DNA of 64,000 nucleotides from Platycnemis pennipes (GCA_933228895.1 OW121854.1:53176609-53240608), one strand, 5' to 3'. Positions 1 to 12,315 are shown, numbered from the stretch's first letter. Translations and numbers: made by a program. The notes: generated by a model not told the origin, from the letters alone.

Positions 1-860
1 AAGCTATATGCTTCCCAGTTCGCCTAAGGTGACCCAACTCTCACTATCTCTTCGCTCAATACACCATTAATTACGCTATACCATAATTAAGCTATGTTCG
101 ACAGCATATTGGCTTTTTTCCACAACCCTTTTAAATAAGTTATATTGCAAAAGCCAACATTAACATTACCATTTAGTCTTCAAGATATAGGTTTTTTGAG
201 AACTGCAAAAAATTTCCAAATATAGGTATCTCATATGGTAGTGTTCCTGATGGTGTATAGAAAACTGCATGTCACGGTAAAGGATAAATTATTTATAGCA
301 TTTCTTTCATATGCTTTACGCTTGTAAGTTATTAAAATATTATTTAATGCATGAAAAGAAAATAATTCTGCATTCAGATACTACGATGTATTGTTATGGG
401 AACGTATAAAAGTGCGTAGACTCAGACCCGGTATTTTCAGGTGGATAAAGAATATTTTTTATCCTTTTAGTTGACGGCATTTAATGATTCATCAAGTTTC
501 GTGTTCGTGCAGCTTATGGTTTTTTTTAAAAGAAAGGGAACATTGCATGATAACAAACGAATCTGGTCTAATCTTTTTACATTCAATGATATAAAAATTA
601 TATCTATGTAAATAATAAAACTTTTTTACCACAGACGTTGGCTAACTAACAATCCTAACTGGGGCTTAAATTTGTGGGAGTACTTATCTTGAAAATGAAT
701 GGGAGGGATTTTTTAAGTTTAAGGTTTAATTTTTGGGGAATCAAGTCAAACGCTAATAGAGTAAGCATAGTAATGTTAGTGAACGTACGTAGTGATTGAT
801 TAGTGTAGATTCATTTCCTTCCACACGATTTCAAATTGGCGTGCGGGGTAGCTACTCAGT
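1..860. other. AT-rich DNA, no gene seen
   Basis: AT-rich sequence with scattered A and T runs. No reading frame with a recognisable protein, no tRNA-like sequence and no clear repeat structure was seen. Confidence 0.6.
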
Positions 861-1330
861 AGATGTAGATATACGTAAAACCCCATGGGCCTCTGGGAGG
901 AAGAGGGTAATGGAGGTTGGTAACCCGTATCGAAAATCGAATTCCAGCTTGCCCCCTCCGCGGTTACTCTTTCCCTACGAGAACGTCCCCTCGGATTATT
1001 TAATTCGACTCCCGACCACCAGGCGTCGCGGGGGAATGGTGCGGTCGTGGCAAAATGTGCAGAGGTATGATGGGTTTGGGACGCGTTAACGGACCGGCCT
1101 TAAACGAATTGGGCGGATCCAGATGATGGCTGTATGCTGGTGGTATCTCTTCCCCCCACCTTCCCCCTTTCACCTCTTTCCCGCTCGTGGTGCTCAACCA
1201 CCCGTGCCGCACCATCGCAGCTTGCTGGTGCGGGGAGCGGAGCTTAGGGAGGGTCCTGGGATTAGTGGGCGTGCTCTAGGTTTGATGCCGGATAAGTGGT
1301 TGCCAATTTCGCTCAGCAGTTAATACGTTG
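860..1330. other. GC-rich island, function unknown
   Basis: GC and CpG content rises sharply above the flanks here. Frames of 66-97 codons are open on both strands, but they overlap one another, differ in frame and give Pro/Arg/Ser-rich products without recognisable motifs, as expected in GC-rich DNA where stop codons are rare. It could be a CpG-containing regulatory patch or part of an old repeat. I see no splice-bounded exon I would defend. Confidence 0.4.
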
Positions 1331-3185
1331 TTGGCAGGAAAATTATCGAATGACATAGGCGGTCGGCGTACGGAAGGCTCATAAAGTTGGGACGCAGGGT
1401 GAATGGCGCTGGGGCATAAGAATCGCCCAATTGGCTCGTAAAGCGATTGCAAGTTTGTCGCCAAAACTGCCATGATGGGGACAAATTACTCGTTGTCGTG
1501 CTGACTATTCCGAAGTTCCGGTTGTCGAAATGACCGGTGGCGAGGTCAATGGTACATTTCCCTAGAGTTTGCTGACACATCGTAGCATTCTTTACTTGAT
1601 GAAAATCATTAGTGACAAATTTAAATTTTCTCCCCATTGATAAAGTGAAATATTTTGGACCTTTTCCACCCTGGCCACAATTTTTATACAACTTTTGAAT
1701 TTATATGTTATGTTTAGCTGCGTTTGATATATCTCATTATAAAATTAATAGATAAAATTCGATTAAATCATTAAAAAATCAGTTACCATTCTATTTGCTG
1801 CTATAATATATTAATGACATGGCTACTCCTGGTAAGCATAATTCATAAAAGTATTACCATAGGGCTTTACGCTGCAGATAAGGTGATTTAGCAGCTAACC
1901 ACGTCGTAATGAATAGGGTTTCCAGCATATGTGTTAAATTATTCTCTATTCATGGGTCATCTTTTAAAAGGCGTAAAAAATGGTAGGGTAAAAAAACAGG
2001 AAAAATTCTATGTATACGTCAGGAATATTTAAAGTTCTCGGTAATACGATTTCCAAATGATTCCTGAGCAAGGCATAGCACCCTAAGCTTTTGTGATTAT
2101 AGTGCCAACTCGTATTTAGCTATTTCATATTAACGCAGTTTGAAAGCAGTCAAAAATGTATGGAAAATCATAATTGTCACACAAATTTGCAAAAATAACT
2201 TAAATTATAAAAGTTAAAAATTAGATTAATGTGGCAAGAAATAATTTCAAATACCTTTTCTAATAAAATCACCTTAGAAATTCAAAAATGATATGACCCT
2301 AGAAAGTGCCTGACATAAGATAAGTAGGTAAAATTAATTTCATTCCCAAATAAACCCTATATGTACTTATCATTGTCTCTATCTCAGCTATTTGAATTAT
2401 AATGAGTGTTATTCAGCACACTAATGTAATAGTGAATTTCTGTAAATATATTCCATTGATAATTATTTTTTTATATACCTAAAAATGTTAAAGTTCATAA
2501 ATTGAATATAAATAATACCTTTGGCTAAGGTGTAAAACGTCTGTCTTTCCCTCTCACCGGAAACCAAAACATATCAATCCATCTTCATGCATTAATTTAA
2601 TAATTATAGAATAGATTTATAAGGCTTCTATTTATAACGACTTTTGAACCATTTTTCTGTTGCGTTGGATTCCTAAAAAAATCAGAAAGGTTTATGTTGT
2701 CTGATGTTCATACTCAATGTAAAAACTCGTTACCTATTATTATTATCTGCACATCCTTCCTGCTGAATCACTTGAGGTAACATAATCTTCGGTAACATCT
2801 ATTTTAACATTGATCCAATTTTAGTTTAGAAACGTATATGCCAAAATTTTAAAGATATGTAATTTTCAGAGATATTTCTGGGATCTCAAGACAGTTGAAT
2901 AAAGTCAATCCTTTCAAAGTACAAATTAGAAAATCAATGACGCCCCTCATCATTGCAGATTTAATTTATGAAAGGAGTTATTACATATTCCATTTTATTA
3001 TTGGCAGCAGATGAATCGTATTTTATCTCACTCCTTTTTAGACCCATATTTTGAAAATTTGTCAGTAAAAATATGTTTTTAAATGCATTTTGTCGTCATC
3101 TTTTGAACTGGTACGAAATCATTTTGCTCTTTTTTTAAAAACCGTGAAATTCTTCTCCTCTATTTGATTTTTCATGGGTTTGGGC
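1331..3185. other. AT-rich DNA, no gene seen
   Basis: A 123-codon minus-strand frame near 1,320-1,691 has no recognisable domain and runs into the GC island, so I treat it as chance. The rest is AT-rich with frequent stops in all frames. Confidence 0.6.
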
Positions 3186-3320
3186 AGTACATATATAATA
3201 CATTATACATAATTATGTATAATACATTATACAGTACATATATATACATTATACAGTACATATGTATACATTTTATAATAATATATATTGTTAGCAGTAA
3301 AGTATATATATTATATTACT
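3186..3320. repeat. AT-rich palindromic microsatellite
   Basis: Alternating TA/CA steps form an irregular array. The words ATAATACATTATACA and CATTATACAGTACATAT each recur, and much of the tract is self-complementary. A 74-codon frame across it is compositional only. Confidence 0.8.
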
Positions 3321-3740
3321 TTAATTATAGCCAGTTCTTGTGCAATTTATTACAAAACCTTTTGAGTTCAGAAGAAGGTATTGGTTAATTATGGTAAATT
3401 TCAAAGGCTACTACGTCAAGACCAATTAAGTCACAGATGGAAATCTGTCGAATGAGATGCCGTATGTGATACACTCGCGGCATCATTGCGTCAGCAACTC
3501 TGAATCATCCTCCGTTTATGAAAAGATGCAAGTAGATTATCTCTGTCCGACACGTGAGCCAGTTTAAATTCTTAATCATTCAATCTATTACGCTGATAGC
3601 TCTTTGTGAATGGGAATCGTCCGAGAATGCATATGGTACTCGATCGATTCGGCGGTAATTACAAGGTTGGCACCTCCCTTCTAATATGTTGTCACTCAGT
3701 GTCTCACTCAAAGAGAATTCTCCGGCTTCCATGAGGGAAA

Positions 3741-3831
3741 TCGGTATTTCGAAACTAAATTGGTGTTTCGAAACTAAATCGGTATTTTGGAACTATATCG
3801 GATTTCGAAACTAAATCGGTATTTCGAAAGT
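3741..3831. repeat. 19-bp minisatellite, about 5 units
   Basis: Units begin near 3,743, 3,762, 3,781, 3,800 and 3,818, spaced 18-19 bp, and have the form GGTATTTCGAAACTAAATC. The copies differ by a few substitutions and TTCGAAA is the most conserved core. Confidence 0.85.
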
Positions 3832-4775
3832 GTAAGACGTCATAAAAATCTTCTTTCTCTAATTATATGCGTACGGAATTTACTACCGGCATAGTCAGTA
3901 ATTGTATGTTTGATTTGCAAATGTTATAACTGGTAAAAAGGGATGTTTTGATGAGGTATTTTTATAAATAATCACTTGATTTCTGCACTATGGTAACCTT
4001 CAACTTTATCCATTCTCCCAGGCTAAGAATTTTGTATTACAGTGAGTACAGCTAAAAATATTTTTTAATGTGCATTTAGATTATTTTGAATAAGGAATTG
4101 CGTCACTGGGGTAGCAACATAATGAACTTGCATAAATATAAAAAAAATAATAATCATTGGGTTTCTGCAGTAATATTGGTAGTATGTGAATGAAGGTTGT
4201 GTGAAAAGAGGCCAGCATGCCGCTTTTGATCTTTAATGGCTTAGGTATCTTAATTTGTTAAAATGTTTATTTATTGAAAAACTTAAATTTTCTCGCAAAG
4301 TGTCGTATTTTCACATCTAAAATGTACATTTTGAAAATGAAAGTATAATTTCTTAGGGCTACACATGTGGATTGTGAAATTGTTCATATAATTGGATCTA
4401 CTGTGAGATGCTTTAAATTTTTAATGCAACACTTTGCTTTCACTACGGTATATACTGCCACAGACATGAGTTCCGTTTTCCGGGGTAAAAAGCTAATCTT
4501 TAATGCTAGTAATCTGCATATACCCCATTTTTTCGGGGTGACAGCAAATTTTTATATCAATTTGCTTTTTGTATCAATAACGTCATTTGAATCTCCCAAG
4601 GATTAATTCATATCTGCACTATCTGGTCCTACGTTTTGCTTTAGAAGTTACCCAAAAGTGTCTTTCCAGGATGATTGGAATAAGCATAGTATTGTGGCGA
4701 TATACATTCATTCTAATGTTATGAGAGGGTTTCAAGTGAAGGTACTATTCTAGGAGTTGGAACATTCTTGGTGGC
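3832..4775. other. AT-rich DNA, no gene seen
   Basis: A 79-codon plus-strand frame at 4,367-4,606 is AT-rich and matches no family I know. Nothing else is recognisable. Confidence 0.55.
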
Positions 4776-4812
4776 GGGGGGGGGGGGGGGGGGGGGGGAG
4801 GGGGGGAGGAAA
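4776..4812 (+). repeat. Poly-G run
   Basis: An uninterrupted run of about 23 G is followed by A and further G tracts. It could form a G-quadruplex and is a likely site of length error in sequencing. A proline run in the opposite-strand frame is just this tract translated. Confidence 0.95.
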
Positions 4813-5356
4813 AAGATTTTGAAGTTTGTTTTGACGGGAGTGAGACTAATTTACTTTGGCAAGAGCTCGGTGGACGTAGGGATACATATATTTCGAAAGG
4901 GTGTTGATGTGGCTTCACCGACCATGCTTCATTAACCATGACACATGACTTGATCCCATGTCAAGATAACTGGATATTTCTTCTGAAATGATGTTAGTGG
5001 CATTATGAGGTTTGTGAGGAGTAAGTGGATATTTATCTTGTGGAGGGATTTATTGAGACCATGAGGTGATGTACAGACTGTATCTCAACTAATCTAAATT
5101 GAGAAATAGATTTTTACTATGGCAAATTAGATGACAAAGATATTACATGAGAATGAAATTAAGGCTTCAAAGTTATTTTTTTCTGCCTACGGAAGGGGGC
5201 GGCAATAGCTTTCATTAAGGTGTGAGGGATATAAGTCATATAGGTATGTTAATTTTAGGACTCTTGTACGCCAGTATTAGACCGTTAGCATAAATGCATA
5301 AAACGTGTGTATTTTTCATAACTCACTTCCTAGCTCTGTCTATCCTGTATTTTGTT
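4813..5356. other. No gene seen
   Basis: Mixed AT-rich sequence with no recognisable coding, RNA or repeat feature. Confidence 0.5.
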
Positions 5357-5389
5357 AAGCCATCATTATAACTTCTAGAATGATGGCTT
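5357..5389. repeat. Perfect 11-bp hairpin
   Basis: AAGCCATCATT at 5,357-5,367 is the exact reverse complement of AATGATGGCTT at 5,379-5,389, with an 11-nt loop. It lies just beyond a Penelope-like motif and a SINE, and may be the end of a mobile element. That link is inference. Confidence 0.75.
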
Positions 5390-5408
5390 GTAATCGTCCG
5401 CATACAAC

Positions 5409-5426
5409 GTTTCGAAAATTCTTCAG
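5409..5426 (-). other. Possible degenerate hammerhead/Penelope-like motif
   Basis: On the minus strand CTGAAGA is followed after six bases by GAAAC and then GTTG. This has the order of a hammerhead core (CUGANGA, then GAAA) as found in Penelope-like elements. The six bases between cannot form stem II, so it is either a worn relic or chance. Confidence 0.25.
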
Positions 5427-5429
5427 TCC

Positions 5430-5775
5430 CACGGTGGTAGTTAGTTCAGGGAAGGCGAGCGACAGCTGTGGTCATTTGTGCCATTAAGAAATGGTGGGTA
5501 ACTGGGCAATGGTAGAATGGTTTTTGGGAACGGAGGAAGGGTAGAGAGAAACCCGGCGTCGGCATTAGCCTACTCTTAACGAATGACGCCAAGGGGACCA
5601 CGGCTTAAACGTTCCATCCGACGGACGGAGTAGTGAATCTGAAATCCGCTCCCCTAGGAACTCAGGTAGGGACCAGTATGCCACGGAAAACTCCGCCACT
5701 GCTGGGAATCGAATCCGGACCCTCAGGATGGGAGGCCAGTACTCTAGCACCACACCAACCCAATCCCCCTTGGTG
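5430..5775 (-). mobile_element. tRNA-derived SINE (family S2)
   Basis: Read on the minus strand, the unit starts near 5,769 with a tRNA-like head. It holds an A-box-like stretch (GGTTGGTGTGGTGCTAGAG) and, about 30 nt on, a B-box-like GGATTCGATTCCC. A body of about 270 bp of moderate GC follows and ends before 5,430. Pol III internal promoters of this form are the hallmark of tRNA-derived SINEs. A 114-codon minus frame across it is incidental. The right boundary is fairly clear; the left one is an estimate because no poly-A tail is obvious. Confidence 0.65.
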
Positions 5776-6041
5776 GTAGGATCCAGGTTTATCCCTCCAT
5801 TGTAAATGAAAAAGAATAAGAAGATTTTCATAGCGATAAATCTAGACAAACGAATTTGGTTACCGATATTATCTATTCTGCCCTCTCTCCGCGAATTGTT
5901 TGCGGCCATAGTTATTCTTGAGATTGGTCACTCCTGTGACACTGATAGAAACCCTCCCATCATATATGATTGTGCTCACTCCGTGTGAACTCGGTGGAAG
6001 GCTGGTGCCCTAACCTTCAGTGCCCCATATTGGCTACTTGC
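5776..6041. other. No gene seen
   Basis: Spacer between the S2 SINE and a LINE insertion. A 60-codon frame here has no recognisable motif. Confidence 0.5.
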
Positions 6042-6573
6042 AAGGCATGACGCTTGGTTCTTGCAAGGCGTGAGCTAATGACAGGGGCCTTGAGTAGGGA
6101 GGCGAAGAAAAGACTAGTGAAAAGTTTAATATGGAGCGTTGCACCATTTGGGGCGGAGACGTGGGCTTTGCGAGAGGAAGATGAAAATAGACTTAGGGCC
6201 TTTGAAATGTGGGTGTGGAGAAGGATGGAGAAAATAAAGTGGGTCGAAAGGCAAACGAACGATGAAGTGCTGGAATTGGTAGGAGAGGAATGAAATTTGA
6301 TAGATGAAATTAGGAGAAGACAGAAGGTGTGGATGGAAAAGGTATTAAAAGGGGATGGTGTTTTAAAGGAGGTAATTGAGGGAAGAGCGTTGGGTAAGTG
6401 GGGAAGAGGGAGGAGAAGAACGGGTAGCTTGGATGGAATGATAGGTGGCAGGAGGTATGAGGGGCTGAAGAGGGACATCGTGTGAAATTTATGGGGTGGG
6501 AAGAATTAAATGTCCATTTAAACCTACCTTCACCGGTAGAATACTTATAATAATAATATAATAAGGCGTGACG
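6042..6573 (+). mobile_element. 5'-truncated RTE-like LINE (family A) with target duplication
   Basis: The insert carries the C-terminal end of a non-LTR retrotransposon polyprotein, a short 3' UTR and a (TAA)n tail at about 6,547-6,562. It is flanked by AAGGCATGACG (6,042-6,052) and AAGGCGTGACG (6,563-6,573), an 11-bp target-site duplication with one mismatch. Only the last ~0.5 kb of the element was copied, typical of target-primed reverse transcription that stopped early. A second copy of this family's 3' end lies at about 56.2-56.5 kb. Confidence 0.85.
6054..6485 (+). pseudogene. RTE-type reverse transcriptase C-terminal domain, broken
   Basis: Two consecutive frames, in the same phase, are separated by a single TGA at 6,291-6,293. 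The first holds the hallmark of the region after the RT domain in RTE/BovB-like LINEs: a W-S-V-x-x-x-G-A-E-T-W block, then F-E-M-W-V-W-R-R-M-E-K-I and a T-N-D-E-V-L block. The second continues with E-G-R and a basic R-G-R-R-R-T patch. The RT catalytic motifs and endonuclease are absent because of 5' truncation. It is a dead copy. Confidence 0.85.
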
Positions 6574-6599
6574 TGTTTGAGGAATGATTCAATAGGATA

Positions 6600-7440
6600 T
6601 CGCTCTGAACGCGTGTATTTTGGAGGGAATTTGGTGGACACGTGGCGTTGACGTCAAGGGTAGGCCAGGGAGGTAAAGAGGGCCTCCTGGCCTTGAGCCG
6701 GCCTATCCCTTGAACAGCTTAGGGAGGAAAATGGGCTAAGGGGATGAGCTGTTACGGCCAAGCTTTTGTGGGTTGGATTCAGGTGCTAGCTGACGGAGCG
6801 AAGGCATGGTCAAAGTGTGAGGTGAGAGTACGCTGGTTCGGGAACGAGGCTTCTGGGTTAAAACCTCTGGGTTTTCGGGGTCTGTGGGTAGGAGGGCCCG
6901 CCTCCGTGGGCAAGGTGGGAAGGAAATAGGTGTGGCAGGTTTGGGAAGGGGTGTGAGTGGGAAGAGGGTATTCCGACGGCCTTCCCGTGGATCCTGGAAA
7001 AAGGTCTCGGGACAGATTCATGGTGCCCGCTTTGCCAATTAAAAGGCCGAGGCCATTACCCTTCTAACGAACATAAATCTCCTCCATTTATCTCTTTGTT
7101 TCCACTGTGTAGCGTTGCCACCCCACCTCCCTACACCCTACCCAAGCTTTCCCACCTCCCGATCCCCACTCCCCTTTCCCCAACTCCTATCTCTACCCCT
7201 TCACCTCCAGCCCTCCCCGCCTCCTGTTCGTCCACCTCCAAACTGTTCTCTCTCTCGCATTCCAGATGGGGCTGACTTGCCAACGGGTCATTCCCATCAC
7301 GTCCCCGGAGTGATTCTTTTCGCCTTCGATAAAACGGCGCGTAGCTCAACGTTCTCGCTTCTCTCATTTCCACGCACTATTTCTCCGTGTCTCCCTGTCC
7401 CTCCTCCCTCGTGTCATCTACACCTACATACATTCACTGA
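6600..7440. other. GC-rich bipolar island (purine then pyrimidine)
   Basis: From about 6,620 to 7,000 the plus strand is G/purine-rich. From 7,110 to 7,430 it is C/T-rich. The switch falls near 7,050. Several overlapping frames on both strands (61-109 codons) yield Gly/Arg/Trp-rich or Pro/Ser-rich products with no domain, so I do not call a gene. Function is unknown; similar islands recur through the window. Confidence 0.5.
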
Positions 7441-9223
7441 GTAGCATCGGTGCCACCTCGGGGGTATGTTACAGCGAGTAAAGTATATCCGAACATGTAT
7501 TGCGTATATAAACTATTGATTGCACGTATCCTCCATCAACTAATTATCAATAGTCTATCCATCATCTATCAGTAGCATTCAACACAGGTTTTACAAACTT
7601 TGACTTTTATTCACAGACATGGAGATGTTTGATCACATCAGGTGAATTACAGTGGAATTGGAAATACATTGATTGAGATTGTACCACATTATATAGCTGG
7701 AAATAGCCACATTTTCCTGCGCAGTGGATATGCTGTCAGATTTTTGAGTGAAACTTCAATATCACATCGCGCGCATAATGGTTTATTTAGGCGTCAAAAA
7801 ATGTCAAAACTCCACATAATGTACCCTAATCACCTCCGTCTATTCTGTATGCATTTGTTCCGGTGTGACGTGTCCAATTATATTACGTTATGAAAGGAAC
7901 TTCTTTCAATGATTCACGTGGAAGATGCAACGATGGTATTGCATCGTTGCAAATTGTACAAACTAAAATAATTATTTGCATCTCTTGTCAATTGAGTGTA
8001 TTTTTTTAATTTTCAGTGTAATACAGTGTTATATATACTGCTGGAGTCTCAATTACTCTCGGCGTTAAAATGTGATGGTCCTTTACCTATCCAGAAGTTT
8101 TGGTCTAGCATCGGCTCTCCATGGTTAAAGAATCCTTCCATCCCAATGCTTCAAGCAAAAGTGAGCATAAACTAACCACAAGTTTTATTACCACGTCCGG
8201 CGTGGATTCTATGCCCAATACACCATCATAAACGCAGTTGAGGTGTGTCCTTGGACTGTGACGGAATCGGCTATTTGATTCGAACGCAATTAGTTTCTCC
8301 GGGCGAGAAGGGCTGCATCATTGGGGGAATGGGAGCTTTTCTAATCATTTTTATCTGGGATGGTGGGTTGGAAAGACACGCTAGTTTTATCCATGGGATA
8401 TTAACAGACAGGCGGGGGACAGTCCCTTGTTATTGCGCTTTTCTCGCCATAACTCGCCCAATTCCTTTCCGTCTGGACGTGATGCAGAGCCGACAGGGCT
8501 TTTGTAGAGCTTCCGAGGAGGTGATCCCTAAGACGTGATTGCAATTGATGGGTGCGGCTCAGAGCCAAGCCCATTCGTTGTCAAAGAAACGATTCACGTT
8601 TCATCATCAGCTTATAACTATGTATTCGCAAGGTTGTTGACTGCACTGTGTTATGTTTTATCGTACATTGCACAGAGCTCTTTCGCGCTTCGTGTAATTA
8701 GGAATGATTTTTTATTATGCGTCAAAGAACGTGAGCCTTGTCTTGAGCCGGAAAAAGAGAAACGGTGCCAAAGGAGAAAATTGGTTGTGGAAGTATTTTT
8801 ACAAAAATTACCGGTTTTAAGCCATGCAATGGGAAAAAATAATTCATTTAGATGTGTGCAGAAGATTGACACAAGTGTACTTTATACTTGTATTAGATAA
8901 AAGCATATTACAAATTAAGTTTTCGATATGTGGTGAGAATTAGACTGTTAGGAAACTAGTGTTTAGGCATTTATTGTTGCAAAAATGTGGCCAATTGCTT
9001 AAAACGGAGATTAACAGAGAAGCCTTTATTTACTTGTAATAACGTTCACACGCTACCCCTAGATATATTGTACAAGATGTTGACGGTGAAATATTGCAAA
9101 ATAAAGGAGAAAATAATGGTTTTCTTGTAAAATTGATAACGCGAGATGTTGACCTGGATAATTATGGATAGCCAACGAAACAATGTTAGTTGAAATCGAC
9201 CAGTCAAATACATGACATATTCA
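7441..9223. other. Mostly AT-rich, no gene seen
   Basis: Two abutting plus-strand frames at 8,245-8,538 and 8,535-8,900 (97 and 121 codons) are the longest here. Neither shows a recognisable domain or signal peptide, and their composition resembles the surrounding DNA. I regard them as chance, with low certainty. Confidence 0.45.
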
Positions 9224-9341
9224 TGTGAAAATGTACAGGATATATACCAGCATATGCATATAAACGATGTATCTATATCGCAACGTATTTATGAACGAGC
9301 ACGATAGATAAGTAAGAATCTGGATTCTGTACATTTTCACC
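9224..9341. repeat. Short inverted repeat, possible MITE relic
   Basis: GTGAAAATGTACAG near 9,225 is repeated in inverse as CTGTACATTTTCAC near 9,327-9,340, about 90 bp apart. No clear target duplication is visible, so a miniature DNA element is only one possibility. Confidence 0.4.
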
Positions 9342-12243
9342 CATAGCTATCGACTACTCGAGGAAACTGTTTTACTCGTGTGAAATTTACGAGGTTTTTG
9401 AGTATCTATTGCGCAATAATGTTTTATAAATAGAGCCTTGAATTTACCATGGACAACTTAAACAGAAATTCCATAGACGAAACGCGTTTATCTTCACCTG
9501 GACTCGTAACCGAATCCACAAGCAGGTGATTAAATCACTTTATTTAACAAGAAATTATTCCTCCTTTTGATTTTCTTGAAAATTAATGAAAATAAAATAT
9601 ACTAGACGGATATTCGAAAATACAATGTAACTATGCAGCCGTAATCATGCGCAATGCATTAAATCCCATGAGATTAATGCCACGCTTTAAACTCTAACGT
9701 GCTTACTTGCTACGAATTCAAGGAATGTGAGCTAGACACGCAAACCGTAATGATATTCGCTCCTAAGGTTTAAGAATTAATGTTTTTACGGATAGTTCCA
9801 AATCCTTGAATTTATGGGTAGTTATAGCTTTAGTAGCACCTTGATCTCTTACAAGGTTATTCAAAAGCTGCACGAAGCACAAATGCATCGATATTTTTTT
9901 CAAAGGATCTAATCACGTTTTTCGATGTCGTAGACTCGGCGCGTAGGCATTTACGACCGAAGCGTTTCTCGTCGATTTTGAAATGAAACCAAATTTCACC
10001 TTTGAATTTCATTCTGACGGAACTATTCGAGTCGTTGGCTTTTTTTTGCCATTCTCAAGCTGTTCGTGAGTTGCAGTACTTTTCTTTCTGTGGACACTCG
10101 CTTTGAAAATGCCTTCTGCTGGAAAAATAGAGCTGAAAATCTCTTTGCGTGGCTAAAAAAATGCTGGGTCAATAAAGCATTGCTCTCTTTGATCAGGAGT
10201 CTAAGGGTAGCATCTCTTTTATTCTGGTGAGAGGAAGCTGTTCATGCCCCCTTCTTGAATCTCAAAGGTGCTCGTTACGCTGAAAGCCATGTTCATTTAC
10301 ATTGCCATTCCGAATACTTGAATGTGTGACGATTTGATGACGAACAAGATATTTTAAAAGGGTGTAGAAAAGTAAAAATGAAATCCAAGTGGAAAGCATT
10401 AGGGATCAATTGGATTTCAATATATAAAGGAAGTCGATTTTCAATATATAGAAAATCGAATAAAATTTTTTTTCAGGCATAAATAGCACATCTATCCTTT
10501 TTTCAACTCCATCCTATGAACAATTCCGGAACAATTTGCTACACTCAAATTATTATGGATTACTATCCTCAATATGAGAAAGAGTGGAAAGTGACATCAT
10601 GCATAGGTTAAATAAAAGATCAGATCACATCAGCTATGGCATACTTTTAATGCTCAATTAGATATGTATTTTATTCATTTTAAGTATCAGAAAATGACCA
10701 GGCATTGCAAATATGGGCCCTCTTTCTTTCAACTTGGGGAGTTCTTAATCTGCCATGGATCAATACTAGTATTTTCATTTCAATATTACTTTATGCTACA
10801 CTTCATTTGATTCCACCTGAAATTACTTAAAGATCTTCGCCATGATGACATCGAAGTCTTGAGAAAACTGAGCTTAAAATTACTTTGGAATTATTAAACA
10901 CTCTCATAAATCTTAGTTTAGAATTTTTTTTGTTTTTGAACATTCCACTAGTCATTCCAAATAATGTACTACGTTAATCAGCATTGTACTATGTTAAATC
11001 TAACATTAAACAGAAGAAAAGAGGATTTGTTAACAAGGAGGTGATTCAAAGCTTGCAATAGGCATATTGGGAGTGCTTTGAATTTCGTCGGAAATTTAAG
11101 CGCCTGAGACTAACTGCGAACATGGAGAGGTCACTGTCATGAGGGCGCATGGGAATGATTCATTTTCCGTGATGACCGTAATCCAGGGATTAACTCAACT
11201 GGCCCGTTGGTTCACGGTATCTAGGACAAGCTTTACCGCACCCTTCGTTTATTTAAATCACAGTGAGGTATGCATGTTTTTCCTTCATTTAAGTTGATGT
11301 TATGAATACCCCGTAATTATTACCTTTTTCCTCAGTTAGAGGGATCCCCGTTTTCTAAGATTAAAATGCGGCAGTGCTCCAATTATTTTCAAAACAAACT
11401 TGTATATTAACATGCATCAAAGTATTCAAAATATCTTTCTAACTTTTGTCATTTAGAATGATTTACTTGTGGGAATTATTGTAAATAACAAATAATAAGA
11501 CAGTATGATTAGTGAAGTGAATGTAATCCGTTTTCTAGTAAAATTTTCTTTAGATTTAAAAGCTTCCCAAATATATTCGTGAGGTTTATTTATAAAGCTA
11601 ATTGCATTATATTTGATCATTTTAAGACAAAATTCGTTAATTTTTATGTTTATATGTTTATTAAATCGTGCAATGGACATTGATCTTTTTGAAGATTGTT
11701 AATACTAAATACTAAAACGGTTACATCCACGGTCTGCGAGTAAATAGTTAAAATTAGTAAACACTTTACAAATAAAGTTCTATTACCTATAGGCATGTTA
11801 TCTTGCGCACTTCAATAGAGTAATGTTTGAGTTTTTGTACTACTAAGACTGCTATTGATGTTTGCCAAAATATATACATTAATTCGGAAAAATTCTTTCG
11901 ATTAGGGATTTTACGTTCCTTCTGTTTCAATAAGGCAGTTTTTTCAAATGGGAAAGAATCATTTTAAGCACGAGTACAGATTATTTACAGTCTTCCGTAA
12001 AGAGGAACACTCTTCTGTGCCATTTTATGCTTTAAAGATTCAAAATGTGGAGTCAATATTTACAAGATTTAGCAGAGGTTAAAAATGTATTTCCTTCAGT
12101 TTATATTAATGAACATCATCGTGTCAGTGCGAAATTGCCACGGAGAGATTAGGAGAGATAAATGTTCCTGGGCATTTGTAATTACCTAGATGAACAATTC
12201 AATGCCCGATGCATTTGTGCAGTTTCTCACAAGGATTTCTTAT
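9342..12243. other. AT-rich DNA, no gene seen
   Basis: Nearly 3 kb without a recognisable feature. Small hairpins such as CGATTTTC/GAAAATCG near 10,430-10,460 are within chance for this composition. Confidence 0.55.
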
Positions 12244-12315
12244 CGTGCGTTATAAAAATTTAACCGCATAGTTTCTGCCCGTGCGTTATAAAAATTTAAC
12301 CGCATAGTTTCTGCC
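12244..12315. repeat. Exact 36-bp tandem duplication
   Basis: Two head-to-tail 36-bp copies (12,244-12,279 and 12,280-12,315), each starting CGTGCGTTATAAAAATTTAA. The identity indicates a recent duplication or an assembly artefact. Confidence 0.95.

Noticed and set aside
6017..6478. 153-codon minus-strand frame
   Set aside because: Antisense shadow of the family A LINE coding end.
8590..8612. CTGATGATGAAACG on the minus strand
   Set aside because: CUGAUGA and GAAAC are separated by a single base, leaving no room for stem II.
8245..8900. Two abutting plus frames that might be one gene
   Set aside because: Different phases with a 4-base overlap resemble a bacterial pair, but the context is clearly eukaryotic and neither product is recognised.
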